Origin: Lutraria lutraria
Taxonomy: Eukaryota; Mollusca; Bivalvia; Venerida; Mactridae
Direction: 5' to 3'
DNA length: 64,000 bases
Assembly (NCBI GenBank): GCA_964023205.1
Contig: OZ026834.1
Coordinates: 45,265,909 to 45,329,908, forward strand
The notes beneath the pieces were generated by a model. That model was not told the origin of the DNA. It saw only the letters and a list, made by a program, of their open reading frames with translations, and did no database searches. Each line of letters begins with the position of its first letter. The first letter of the stretch is position 1. This document shows positions 39,201-47,273 of the stretch, piece by piece. Position numbers and translations under genes: made by a program.

Positions 39201-42200
39201 GGAAAACTTCTACAATAGTGACTTCTTCAATAGTGTAATGTAATTTTTGTCAGTTGCTTATGTGTTATACAAATTGATGATATTCTAGGTATGCTGAATG
39301 GACCACCACCACCACCTCCTCCAGACAGGCCAGGATCTAGAGGGTCAGTGCATGGACATGTAACACCACGGCTTAGGTTTGCTACACTAACTCACTAATA
39401 TTCTAACGTTTAGTTTAAACATACATGTATTTTATTGCTTTAACTTTCACACAACATTACATAGCATAAATATTTACAACTTTAGCAAAGGGGTTGTGGC
39501 GCAAGTTCTTAAAAACTTAGTTACAGCTCTTCTCATTTCATTTGATAATGTGAAATAGGTCTGCCGCTTAGTTTAAGTTTTTCATAATGCCTTCCATTCC
39601 TGTTAGTTAGATAAGTTTCCTTTTTTTCAAAATTTATTTTGACAAGCTTATTAAATCAGTTATGGATGTATACTTCATGATTTTTGGTTGCTGTGTCTAA
39701 TTTTGTGTATAATTTACTTCTTATCTCTCTTGTTATTAAGCTCACAATCACTTCCTGGTACAACCAGTGGTAGCATATTTTTGGTTTCATCTATTTACAT
39801 TCATTTAAATGTTGAAATGTCAAAGTTTATGTTTGAAGTGATACCTTACCTTGCTGCCATCCATTTGTGTCAACGTGTGTCATTTGCAGGTGAAATTTGT
39901 TTTCTAATCAGTAATGCTTGTTTGCATTTACTTCACAGGTCAGATACCATAAAACATACTAGTACATGTACTTAGCATGTTTGAATTCTATACCGTGTTA
40001 TTTCCCATTGCTTAATTTTATTTTAGCTGGTCAAAAAAGTTGTTACATAGGACTAGAGTTAATTATATACTGAATTACAAATTTATATGTACATACCATG
40101 TAGTATACAGTCAAATCTAGCTGTGTTAGCAGCCATGTCCGAATAAAGGCCACCTGTCAATAAAGGCCATATTTTGTATTTTCCAAAAGGGTGGCCTTTG
40201 TTCACAGGTTTGACTGTATTAAAATCTAGCTTTATGGTAGAAGAACTGACTGTAGACATTTATATATATATATAAGTATAATACATGTATATATATAATC
40301 TGTAATAATGTATGTATAATTGGGTACATTAAAACCTCTGCTAATATCTGACTGGTTTTCAGTGTATTTTCTCTGAATTTCAACTTAATGGCACAACCAC
40401 CTGATTGTTACACCCTATTGTAATCATTATGGTGCCAAAGATGGTCTTTATATTCATGTTTTAATGTGTATGGATTAGATGGGGCATCTAGGTTCTTATA
40501 TCAGTAATCTGGTGTATAATGTATACATGTATATTGAATCTAACCATTTATATATCTAGAGACTAATTTTGTATTATGATTAATTGCAACTAAGATTCTC
40601 TATATTTTTCATGTTAATTTTTAAACAAGGATATAAATTTCATAGATTTATCACATGACTCTGACATGTGTGTAAGTTAGATGTACAGTGACATATATTA
40701 CAAATAATTATCTGTATTGTATTATTTTATATTCTGTTATTGAAATGGTTTTGAATTCATGAGGATCATTAAAATTTTAGTTGATATATCCAGCAGATTC
40801 TTTATAATTTGATTAAAGCAAGTTCATTACGCAGTTACCTTTTTAGTTGTAGATGTCTTTTGTTATAATTGTGGGTGGAATTAGAGTTTTGATTATTTTA
40901 TTATTTGGATTCATTTTATCATATTACAGGGATGATGACTACAGGTCACCTTCAGTGGGAGCAGACAGAATACCACATCCTGATCGAAGACTTCCTCCAG
41001 GTCCCCCGGGACCAAGGCCCCCACCGCCTCATATGGAGGGAATGTCACCTCCTCCATTTGCCATACGACCGCCATTTCCTCCTGACCGAAGGTCACCCCC
41101 TTCCTTTGATAGATACCCTCCCGCACGTGGGCCAAGACCCCCTTTCCCGCGGCCTCCTCCCCCTCATTTAAGAAGTCCCCCGCCTTCAGAGCATGATGAT
41201 AGTATGCAGGGTAAGGGTTTATCTGTTTGGTCATTTCTGTCTTTATATGAAAATCTCAACAATCTTATACAATATCTTCATTTATACCTTAAAGCTATCA
41301 AGACATCTCAAAATATTCATGCGTGTCAAATACAGGCCCCAACAGTCTCCTGGCTCAAATTTCAATTTCATTTTAAAGTATTGCGGTAAAAATTATATTT
41401 TATGTTTCAGTAATTATTGAGATCAATAATCAAGTATGCTGATAGATTAATATATGATTAATGTCATCATTGTATAATAATAACAATACAATAATGATAA
41501 AAAGATAAATTAAGACATTTGAGCTTGAAGTTTTATCATCTAGGACCCAGGTTTGATTTTGTAGTGATTGCATATTCAAATGTATTTATAAAATGAAAAT
41601 TAATCAAAAGTACAGATAAAAAGCTTTGTTGAGATGTTCATATCCTTTTATTTCTGGCTTCAAATTCAAAATCTGTTGTTGAATATCCTGTATTGGGATC
41701 TGGTGGATTTTTTTTGCTGCTGTATGATCATTTAGATTTGAGCTTTACTATCTATCTATGTTTATACTTTAGCAGTATATAAGTTTACACTGAATTAAAG
41801 ATTTTAAGTCATTTTTTTGTAATGATTGATAGCATTAAAGTGTTTAATAAAAATAAATGATAATAAAGTGGCTCAATTTCTTTTCTCTCTGAATTTGAAG
41901 TTTTGGATACATGATAGAATTGTTCCTTTGAATTACCTCGACTATTTAGTAAATGATATGAAATAAACATGTACAATAAATAACAATGTAGTTAAAAATG
42001 TCAGTCATGGAAATCCTAATTCATTGTGATATTTAATGAGAGAACACTAGCCAAAGATGGAAACAGAATGAAATCAGAATATGTTTTATCATGATTTACT
42101 GTTTTAAGAGTGGTGTATAGATATTGGATGTGGGTGCTTCATTCCTCCTGTCTCATGATTTCATTATTTTGTCATATTATAGAAGCTTCATAATTCAGTT

Positions 42201-43083
42201 TTGCTAGCTCACTACTCTGGTAATAGAGATACATGTATTTACTGTATGTGATACCACAATGGTTCATAGATACACAATTGTATAAATTCCATTTAATTTA
42301 CAGTCAAACCTGATAACGGCAAACTGAATAAAGGGCACCCAGTAAATAAAATCTTTTTTGTTTAAACTGTCAAAGATTACTCCAAATAAAGGCCACCTGT
42401 CAATAAAAGCCATATTTTGTCTTTCCCAAGGGCCAGCTGCTTAAAAAAAAAATTAATGAGGAAAGGCTGGCAATTTTCTTGCCCCTGTTAAACAGTTACA
42501 TGATTAGACCCATGTTTGCTTAGCGATACAGTGAATGTATGAAACTTGTGAGGGCTTGCATGTTTAAATCATGGATTCTTATTAGATAAGTACTTGGTGT
42601 GGTTCTAGTTTAAATATTCAGAACTGAATCATTAAGCAATGTCATACATGTATGTCTAATAAAGTACAGCTATTATTCATTTCTTTTAAATCTACAACCT
42701 TATTTCTCTGCAGTGTATATTTCCGAACACTGCTGATACTTACCTGGTCTATTTTAAATTCATTGAATCAGAATTGCTGATTTGCATTTGCACCCATTTT
42801 GGTTTTAAGAATACTGGTGGTATATTACCAATTCTTTGTTTGTATATTATGATTTTCGTATTTAGTTTTCCTCACATACAGACTCTCAACTATTCTCCAA
42901 ATGATTTGTCTGTCATCATTTCTTTATAGTAGCATTGATTTACTGTCATTTACATTGCTCAGGGTGTATTTTTACAGGTCAGTACAGCCGCATACCTCCA
43001 CACCAAGGCAGAGATCGCGGCCAAACCCGCCACCAAAGTCAAGTTTGAGAAGCTACAGAAGACCAAGTGATTCCAAGGATTAA
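16437..43083 (+). CDS. MIA3: TANGO1/MIA3, ER-exit-site cargo receptor (31 exons)
   Basis: Transmembrane organiser of ER exit sites that loads bulky cargo such as collagen into COPII carriers. Exons: 16437-16563, 17426-17559, 18202-18291, 18686-18904, 19297-19467, 19792-19891, 20255-20638, 21935-21946, 22347-23558, 25641-27388, 29461-29589, 30184-30217, 30475-30563, 31103-31180, 31509-31691, 31877-32013, 32275-32365, 32676-32696, 33593-33628, 34516-34582, 35268-35320, 35642-35732, 36360-36498, 36883-36984, 37367-37427, 37877-37912, 38471-38538, 38833-38918, 39289-39376, 40930-41210, 42978 to a stop at 43048 (or 43083). All are GT/AG with matching phases; the sum is ~2045 residues against 1907 in human. 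Order: signal peptide (1-27), SH3-like domain (28-~115), acidic lumen (~118-1399), membrane segment (1400-1442), coiled coils (~1455-1875), proline-rich tail. The full lumen separates it from the paralogue MIA2/cTAGE5, whose short form lacks it. Exons 8, 18 and 31 are the least certain. Confidence 0.92.
17820..17964. mobile_element. MITE with 'cagggttctcaataa' ends, copy 1
   Basis: CAGGGTTCTCAATAA at the left is mirrored by TTATTGAGAACCCTG at the right. The interior AGGCCTGCTAGAGGG and GCATTTTCTAGCAATATTTT is shared with the copy at 20039-20206. It lies in TANGO1 intron 2. Confidence 0.8.
18686..20638 (+). CDS. MIA3: TANGO1 exons 4-7: acidic luminal region with DETE(I/V) repeats
   Basis: Exon 4 (18686-18904) starts HHVSFEDRVLNKNVPVR, continuing the conserved stretch after the SH3-like domain. 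Exons 5 (19297-19467), 6 (19792-19891) and 7 (20255-20638) are very acidic. They repeat the motif DETE(I/V/L): VDETEIADETEIG in exon 5, KDETEIAEDETELE in exon 6, KEDETEIND in exon 7. Exon 7 ends in five near-perfect 8-residue repeats of the type KESDETEV (about 20458-20600), then EEEEGSMFNSLWS. The repeat is recent and probably unstable in length. The region is expected to be disordered in the ER lumen. Confidence 0.88.
20039..20206. mobile_element. MITE with 'cagggttctcaataa' ends, copy 2
   Basis: CAGGGTTCTCAATAAGTTTG at the left and GTTATTGAGAACTCTG at the right, with the same interior as the copy at 17820-17964 plus an extra ~20 bp. Its right end is ~48 bp before TANGO1 exon 7. Confidence 0.8.
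20639..21934. other. TANGO1 intron 7, with a SINE-like tail at 21770-21885
   Basis: Mostly AT-rich and featureless. The stretch 21770-21885 (CAGTGATTCTACCCAGGTGT, CTCCACCATTAAAGTTGG, ending GTGTGATATTAAACCTAA) has the form of a SINE body and tail in plus orientation; this is a weak call. Confidence 0.4.
21935..21946 (+). CDS. MIA3: TANGO1 exon 8, putative 12-nt microexon
   Basis: It follows a TTTTACAG acceptor and ends at GAAG|GTAAGA, an ideal donor. It links exon 7 (phase 1) to exon 9 (phase 1) and adds E-I-G-E. Reading on without using this donor meets a TAG at 22039-22041, so splicing here rescues the frame. A direct exon 7 to exon 9 join is also in phase, so the microexon could be alternative. 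Confidence 0.6.
21947..22346 (+). pseudogene. Decaying exon-like stretch in TANGO1 intron 8
   Basis: Read in the exon 8 frame, 21947-22221 is open except for one TAG at 22039-22041 and gives Asp/Asn-rich peptide (for example QDEDFDTNLVTLYNDPVLDN and SSDDIIDNIRYGHVNG). It then ends at TAA 22222-22224. From 22295 a second frame is open and runs into exon 9. Composition matches the flanking exon 9. The simplest reading is that exons 8-9 were once a single long exon whose 5' third has taken stops and a frame change and is now removed as intron. Confidence 0.5.
22347..23558 (+). CDS. MIA3: TANGO1 exon 9: long Asp/Asn/Glu-rich luminal exon
   Basis: 1212 nt, entered at AATAAAG|AT and left at GCAG|GTTTGT, phase 1 at both ends. 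It encodes DDVKSKMDEVSSTENVRLDE, then a long low-complexity acidic chain rich in Asn, Asp and Glu with no recognisable domain and no cysteine. This fits the disordered luminal spacer of TANGO1, which is poorly conserved in sequence between animals. The long minus-strand open frame opposite it (22661-23266) is a shadow of this composition. Confidence 0.8.
24704..25212. mobile_element. piggyBac-like MITE flanked by TTAA
   Basis: TTAA at 24704-24707 is followed by AGGGGTAACT, and AGTTACCCCT at 25199-25208 is followed by TTAA at 25209-25212. Inverted ends inside TTAA duplications are the hallmark of piggyBac-type insertion. The ~490 bp interior has no transposase and contains an internal CGCTGGTATACCAGCG palindrome near 25181-25196. 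It lies in TANGO1 intron 9 (23559-25640), which otherwise holds only AT-rich sequence and a short repeat at 24065-24160 shared with 32145-32235. Confidence 0.7.
25641..27388 (+). CDS. MIA3: TANGO1 exon 10: second long luminal exon
   Basis: 1748 nt, entered at TTTCAG|CC with an acceptor overlapping an upstream ATG that is not the start, and left at AATGTG|GTGAGT in phase 0. It encodes AVTRPFKGDEEVKQAEPTPE, then ~580 residues rich in Ser, Thr, Asp, Glu and Val. It ends with a more ordered GVGLMKMMEPYLKSMINV just before the membrane exon. No disulphide or globular domain is apparent. Position directly before the membrane segment and shared low-complexity style place it in the ER lumen. Confidence 0.88.
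27455..27690 (+). repeat. tRNA-derived SINE
   Basis: A B-box-like GGTTTGATCGCC is followed by CCCTTCCATGAAAATTTGGA, a body with GGTTAGTACTGGTTAGTATA, and a tail GAAAAGGGGTGTTAAACCAA. Related minus-strand copies lie at 37985-38215 and 45270-45485, with fragments at 45930-46070 and 55975-56105. Confidence 0.65.
29201..29375 (-). mobile_element. MITE of the 'acagtcaaacctgtg' family, copy 3
   Basis: ACAGTCAAACCTGTGAAGAA starts it, with GTGGCCTTTATTGACAGG and ATTCTGAGGTGGTCGCTACC inside, ending ACAGATTTGACTGTACTGT. Both inverted ends are present. It lies 86 bp before the TANGO1 membrane exon. Confidence 0.75.
29461..29589 (+). CDS. MIA3: TANGO1 exon 11: membrane-spanning segment
   Basis: A 43-residue exon in phase 0 at both ends. 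LPPSMQTVLEQEPLGMSPMI is followed by the hydrophobic ISMLVTLVSTNVMALLICVG and CMCK. Human TANGO1 has an intramembrane hairpin plus a spanning helix at this point. Only one clear hydrophobic run is visible here, with the weaker one perhaps at the end of exon 10. The downstream exon starts GKKKPGKK, a basic patch that fits a cytosolic side after the helix. Confidence 0.85.
30184..38918 (+). CDS. MIA3: TANGO1 exons 12-28: cytosolic coiled coils
   Basis: Seventeen short exons encode a basic linker (GKKKPGKKDPI), then charged heptad-rich coiled coil (for example LKKQLNEQKEELDELKESEV and KEKENLEDDLQVKTKK). They end with the well-conserved LSKYFKEKEAELTRQLGEQE and IAANEKKAHENW-IATRAAEREL segments, diagnostic of the TANGO1/cTAGE5 family. 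In vertebrates the first coiled coil recruits ERGIC membrane tethers and the second pairs with cTAGE5. Exon 18 (32676-32696, YSNNEIK) and exon 19 (33593-33628) are phase-0 microexons that could be cassette exons. Exon 28 starts the proline-rich tail (QGPPPGVIRPITHRPMPPP). Confidence 0.88.
30622..30660. repeat. GAT/ATC microsatellite
   Basis: A run of GAT trinucleotides with one AAT interruption in TANGO1 intron 13, about 60 nt after exon 13. It is non-coding in the joined transcript. Confidence 0.85.
30722..30885 (+). mobile_element. MITE of the 'acagtcaaacctgtg' family, copy 4
   Basis: Worn left end, then TGACCTCTGAATAAAGGCCA and GGCCTTTGTTCACAGGTTTGACTAAA at the right. TANGO1 intron 13. 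Confidence 0.6.
32870..33055 (+). mobile_element. MITE of the 'acagtcaaacctgtg' family, copy 5 (best preserved)
   Basis: Left end GCAGTTTAACCTGTGTTAGC, then AGCCACCTCTGAATAAAAGC, a second CCTCTGAATAAAGGCAACTT, and the right end TTGTTCACAGGTTTGACTGT. Ends are inverted repeats and the insertion sits at TA-rich flanks. No ORF. It lies in TANGO1 intron 18. Confidence 0.75.
33217..33379. repeat. Three 54 bp tandem units in TANGO1 intron 18
   Basis: AGCTTGGTCAGACTAAATGA starts each unit at 33217, 33271 and 33325; the units are almost identical. Because 54 is a multiple of three, frames on both strands stay open across the array. It has no exon borders in phase with the neighbouring TANGO1 exons and is read as a minisatellite. 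Confidence 0.9.
34583..34805. repeat. Degenerate ~21-23 bp minisatellite starting at a splice donor
   Basis: Around nine units of the form TATGTGTTCACATGATTAATG follow directly after exon 20. The first GTATGTGTTC is the splice donor of TANGO1 exon 20 itself, and most later units repeat the GTATGTGTT core. Confidence 0.8.
35744..35911. mobile_element. MITE with 'tacagtacaacctct' ends, copy 1
   Basis: TACAGTACAACCTCTCCAGA at the left and TACAGAGGTTTTACTGTA at the right form inverted ends. The interior has CTATAACAACACATTCAAAA and GGGTGTTGCTTTACAG. It starts only ~12 nt after TANGO1 exon 22. Further copies lie at 51127-51309 and 55388-55546. Confidence 0.75.
37505..37672. repeat. Three ~48 bp tandem units in TANGO1 intron 25
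   Basis: Repeats of ACATGTGACATTATCTCTTG GTTTTTACATTCTTTGATGA in near-identical copies, non-coding. Confidence 0.85.
37985..38215 (-). repeat. tRNA-derived SINE, minus orientation
   Basis: On the minus strand the head near 38200 has an A-box-like GATCGAGTGGTGAAGCTC and a B-box-like GGGTATGAGCCC, the body GTGAGAAAGTAGACAGTTGC, and the tail ATTGAAAAGGGCGTAAAACT. It closely matches the copy at 45270-45485. TANGO1 intron 26. Confidence 0.7.
38833..43083 (+). CDS. MIA3: TANGO1 exons 28-31: proline-rich COPII-binding tail
   Basis: Exon 28 (38833-38918), exon 29 (39289-39376, LNGPPPPPPPDRPG), exon 30 (40930-41210, PGPPGPRPPPPHMEGMSPPP and further PPP clusters) and exon 31 (from 42978). In TANGO1 such PPP motifs bind Sec23 and Sec16 at ER exit sites. 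Exon 30 leaves in phase 1 at CAGG|GTAAGG. It therefore reads exon 31 as GQYSRIPPHQGRDRGQTRHQ and stops at TGA 43046-43048. If exon 30 is skipped, exon 29 enters exon 31 in phase 2 and reads RSVQPHTSTPRQRSRPNPPP, ending PSDSKD at TAA 43081-43083. Both frames are shown because the sequence alone does not decide. Confidence 0.75.
40109..40220 (+). mobile_element. MITE of the 'acagtcaaacctgtg' family, copy 6 (short)
   Basis: TACAGTCAAATCTAGCTGTG at the left, GAATAAAGGCCACCTGTCAA inside, and TTCACAGGTTTGACTGTA at the right. TA flanks both sides. TANGO1 intron 29. Confidence 0.8.
41211..42977. other. TANGO1 intron 30
   Basis: AT-rich. It contains a truncated member of the 'acagtcaaacctgtg' MITE family at 42300-42435 (ACAGTCAAACCTGATAACGG, then AATAAAGGCCACCTGTCAAT, right end lost). 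No exon with suitable phases was found in it. Confidence 0.6.
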
Positions 43084-45130
43084 ACCTCGATCATGTGACT
43101 AAAATTAGCCAATCAATTTGGCAATAACATGTCATGTGACTAAACTGTCCAATCGATTGACAAGATATTAGTCATGTGACTGGAACTGTCCAATCATGGC
43201 AGAGATATTAGTCATGTGATTTATTCTGTGCAATCTGTGATTTTATTTGATTTGGTGAACGATTCTATTTATTGATGATATTTCTGATATCTCTTTCCTA
43301 GAAGGTGGAGGAAATTATTGTGTGAAAAGTTTGTGTTGTATGTTAATATGAAAGAATTGTGTTGTGTATTTTTAATATGAATTAATGAAACATGTTTTTA
43401 TTTAGTATTTTTTCACATGGTGTGGAATGCCAAGTACTTTTAAGCATGATTTATTCTCATTTTAGCCTACATTATGTTTTGATGACCAGCCTTATTCATT
43501 TGCGTAAACATAACAAACACTGCAATGTACTTATTCAAAAACTTCAACTCAATGTTAATTATTTTGAAGGACATAATAGGTTTTGTCTGATAATGAATAC
43601 TATTTTCTTTGTAAGTTTATTTCAATCATGGTGTGAGTCATTTTAGTTTGGATGATTATTGATGATAATTCCTAAAGTTTTCTTAGAAAAAAGAATCCAC
43701 TGGCAGCTGTTCTAGGGTTTATGTATATTGATATGTAGTCTGTTTGTATGTATTATTGTGTCTGGTGATAACATAATCTACATAGCATTACATGTGAGAA
43801 CGTTATAATTCCTAATTCATTTTAAATTGTGACATTTCCAATTAAGCGCATCTATATTACATTTTGTATTTGGATTTTTCTAGCCCAAAACGTTCGTATA
43901 TGAAATATTTGAATGTATGATATTCTAGTTATTGTATGCCAAATGTTGTAAGAATGCTGCGTATGTAGACTTGTATGTCTTGTTTATTTTTTAAAGATCA
44001 CATTATTCTAGTATCACATCTACAAACTAATTGAGTGTAAATACAGATATTCCTATATGTATGTATGGAATGAGAACTAAATTGTAAGCATACTAGAATG
44101 GTACTATTGAAACCAGGGTATCTTATGATACATTTTATTTTAATGCCGCCACCATTCGAAATGGCAGAAGGGCATAAAGTATTATCCGTTTGTCCTTCCA
44201 TCCATTCAAATTTTGGTTTCCGAGCGATAACTCAAGAAATATTTCATGGATTGGTTTCATATTTTACATGAAGGTGTATAATAATAAAATACAGGATGAG
44301 CTTGATTTCCTTTTTTGACTTCGCTCTCAGAGGGGGGCATTCATGTCATACAGGCACATTTCTAGTTTTGTGTCACTAATTTTATGAGCAAACTGTAATG
44401 TTTCTTCAAACATACATGCATTTGCATTATTGCCATATGATATATATTTGAGGTTAGTACAGTTTAGAATTATTACATACGACAGCAGGAAAAAAGTATG
44501 TTACTTGAGTACATAAGTACTACTCATACCATTGAAGTATTGGTTTCTGTTTATTAAAGTTCATTAAATCAGTCTGATTTATTCATACTAAAAACTAACC
44601 TGATCTGCTTACAGGATGCTGTACTTAATGTATTGACATTAGTGACTGAGAGTGACTGGTACAAAGTTAATATTTTTATATCCTATATACTTTGATGCTC
44701 AGATTCGTGCCAAAATCAGTATTTGTTCATATAAAGTTACTTATTTAAGTAAGTTTATCAATTAGATTTTGAAGCCTGTATTATTACGCCATACACATAT
44801 AGCATCATAGTCAGGATCCATTTTGCATTATTGGTGTCCCCCTTTAGAATCCGAGGTTTCAGGATTACATCAATATAATGTAGTTTAGATTTTTTCTGAA
44901 TTTTCTTTCATCTCGGTGTATGTGTTATTAAATATCATGAAGCATGTTGTCATAGAAATGTGTGAATAGATTTTATAATTTAGTTACTCCTACAAGAGTG
45001 ACACTAGTCAATGTTCCTGCAGTCTGTATCAATGGTTGCTATATTGATTTCTTAGTATCTTAAATATGATGATCAATTCTTGTATTGAATACTACTTAAT
45101 GATGAAAATAAAATGTGAAACATTAAATGA
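43084..45130 (+). other. Probable 3' UTR of TANGO1
   Basis: Starts with four ~55 bp imperfect direct repeats containing (A)GTCATGTGACT and CCAATC (43090-43235). Candidate polyadenylation signals AATAAA are at 44283-44288 (inside a repeat) and 45107-45112. The second is followed by no further plus-strand exon, so it is the more likely end. No open frame of interest. Confidence 0.5.
44130..44345 (-). repeat. Reversed copy of the 4375-4830 repeat
   Basis: TAATGCCGCCACCATTCGAAATGG, then GATAACTCAAGAAATATTTC and ATGGATTGGTTTCATATTTT, and TCATGTAAAAT-type motifs in reverse, ending GGGGGCATTCATGTCAT. It lies within the probable 3' UTR of TANGO1 and supplies an AATAAA at 44283. Confidence 0.7.
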
Positions 45131-47100
45131 CTTCAGTATCTTATTTAGACTTCTGAATAAGGAAGTAACAATAATACAGACTTTATTTATTGAGGCAAAA
45201 CAGTTAGACATAGGCCCAATCTTCACCGTTAACTAATAATGATAGAAATGAGAAATCTTAATTCATTAAAGTTTTACGCCCCTTTTCAATAATCCGAGTC
45301 ATATGAGGTGGACAGTTCATCTAAACATCGTTCATGGGAAGAACCAGTACTAGACTCCCATCCTCCGTAAGCAACTGTCTACTTTCTCACATGAAGAGAC
45401 ATGGTCGGTAGTGGGGCTAGAACCCATGACCCTCTTACCAGTGAAAGGTTACAGTGATTTGAAGTCATCAACCACAAAGGCGGGCTTTAAATGAGAAATG
45501 TTGCTGCCGATTTCATTGTAATACTTGAATTAACATTTCAAAGTACAAAAACTAGTAGAACATGCATTTATTTTCATTTTACAACAACTGAACAACAATC
45601 ATAGCACATGCACAATACAGAGATTTTCAATTCTGCCTGAACGACTAATACTGACAGTTACAGCTAAATGATGTTTACAAGACTGGTAAGCTGTTTATAA
45701 TGAACAAATTTATACATACATAGTGATCTGGGCAAAAATCATTGTGCCCAGTTAATCCTAGTCTGTATTTAGATACATTTAGAAGATAAATTAAGTCCGT
45801 AATCAAATCTGGTCACAAAATACTGATAATATTTATTGAAACCTTAAATACAAAACACCAGTTACACATTTTCAAATGTTTTGTACTTACTTGGGTTCTC
45901 AAAAAGAAATTCTAGTCATATATGGCAACCCATTCACCTATTAAGTTTTGCTGGACTGTATTCTATCCAGTACTAACTCATCCTTTCACAAGGAACCGGC
46001 AACTTCTCCACATGTAGAGGAAAATCAACATCCTTGTCAAATTTTCATGGAAGTGTATGACCTACAAAATATTTTGTAATTCACAGACTTATTTTAGAAT
46101 ATGTACAGCATGTGTGCTAGTAATTCTGTATATTGCAGAAAAAAATTGGTACATTGGTGAAGATTGTACAATTACTATTGAGGTTACAGAACAAACAATG
46201 TGATGGACATTGTGAGTCAGCTGTTTGAGCGTAATACATCAAGTAGGGAAAGTAAAAATACAATAATAAAATGGTATTCAATAAAAATTCAAATATAATT
46301 CATGCATAAAAATGTTTTCAACTGATAAATATTAACTCTCTTTAACTCAAAAACCATTAAAAACGTTAAAAATATACATAGATATTCTCAAGCAAGGAAA
46401 ATCAATATAAAAATATAACAATTCCATCTTCACGAACTACATGCAATACATTGACAATGCAAAAAAAAGCTACGCAAATGTCAAAAAAAAAATTCAAATT
46501 TTAGAGTAACATACAGGAACATAGATAAAACTAAATATTTCAACTTACATGGTCTTAAAATATCAATACATATAGTTCCCACATATACAATATTTACCTC
46601 CCTTGTTTTGAATTGGCTGCCATCTTGTAAGGCAAATTTGACAAGCATTGGTAGAAGATAATTATATTTTTGTTTACAACTTTCATGATTAAGTTATCTT
46701 TTATAAAGTCAAAAATAAAGTGCCAGAATGTCATGATATATGCTTGATATGGTGACTAAATTTCATACGGTATTCATTCAACATTTATATTCTCTGTTTT
46801 ATTTACCAGTAAGCAAAGAAACAATTGTTATCTATCAGCAACTGTTGTTTATATATTATTCTTATTTAAATAGTTACAAGATGGCACATTTCAAGTTGAC
46901 AAAAAATGTAAATGATGCGAAAATAAAAATTACCGGTAAGAAGAAATAAACATTTATGATATTACATGAAAGATAAATGTCTGAAACAGGTTTTACACGG
47001 GGAAAATAAATATAATATCAATATACATAATATCTACATAAATATATGTTTTGTAAATTAAAAGCATATTTAGACAGACATATAAATATGAGTAGAAGTA
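45131..47100. other. Convergent intergenic region between TANGO1 and RADX
   Basis: Contains a minus-strand SINE at 45270-45485 and a minus-strand SINE fragment at 45930-46070. The rest is AT-rich. Open frames such as 46740-46949 show no domain. Confidence 0.55.
45270..45485 (-). repeat. tRNA-derived SINE, minus orientation
   Basis: Tail AGTTTTACGCCCCTTTTCAA at the left, body CAACTGTCTACTTTCTCACA, and a B-box region GGGGCTAGAACCC (GGGTTCTAGCCCC on the minus strand) at the right. Nearly the same as 37985-38215. Confidence 0.75.
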
Positions 47101-47258
47101 GCACTCAATACTTGTGAATAAAGGTCACCCTAGGAAGACAAAATGTGGCCTTTATTTGGAGGTCATTGTGTTCTAAATAATCAATGTTTCTTCAAAGAAT
47201 GGCCTTTATTCACAGGGTGGCCTCTAATCAGAGGTGGCTGCTAACACAGGTTGACTGT
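47100..47258 (-). mobile_element. MITE of the 'acagtcaaacctgtg' family, copy 8, in the RADX 3' UTR
   Basis: Ends GGTGGCTGCTAACACAGGTTGACTGT at the right, 16 nt beyond the RADX stop codon. On the minus strand its GAATAAAGGCC motifs give AATAAA at 47210-47205 and 47156-47151, 64 and 118 nt after the stop. These are the nearest polyadenylation signals to the RADX coding end. Confidence 0.75.
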
Positions 47259-47273
47259 TTCCAATTTTCTTAC

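Noticed and set aside
16437..43083. Identification of the plus-strand gene as MIA2/cTAGE5
   Set aside because: The single gene carries the SH3-like domain, a very long lumen, membrane segment and both coiled coils, as in TANGO1; invertebrates usually have one such gene, the ancestor of both.
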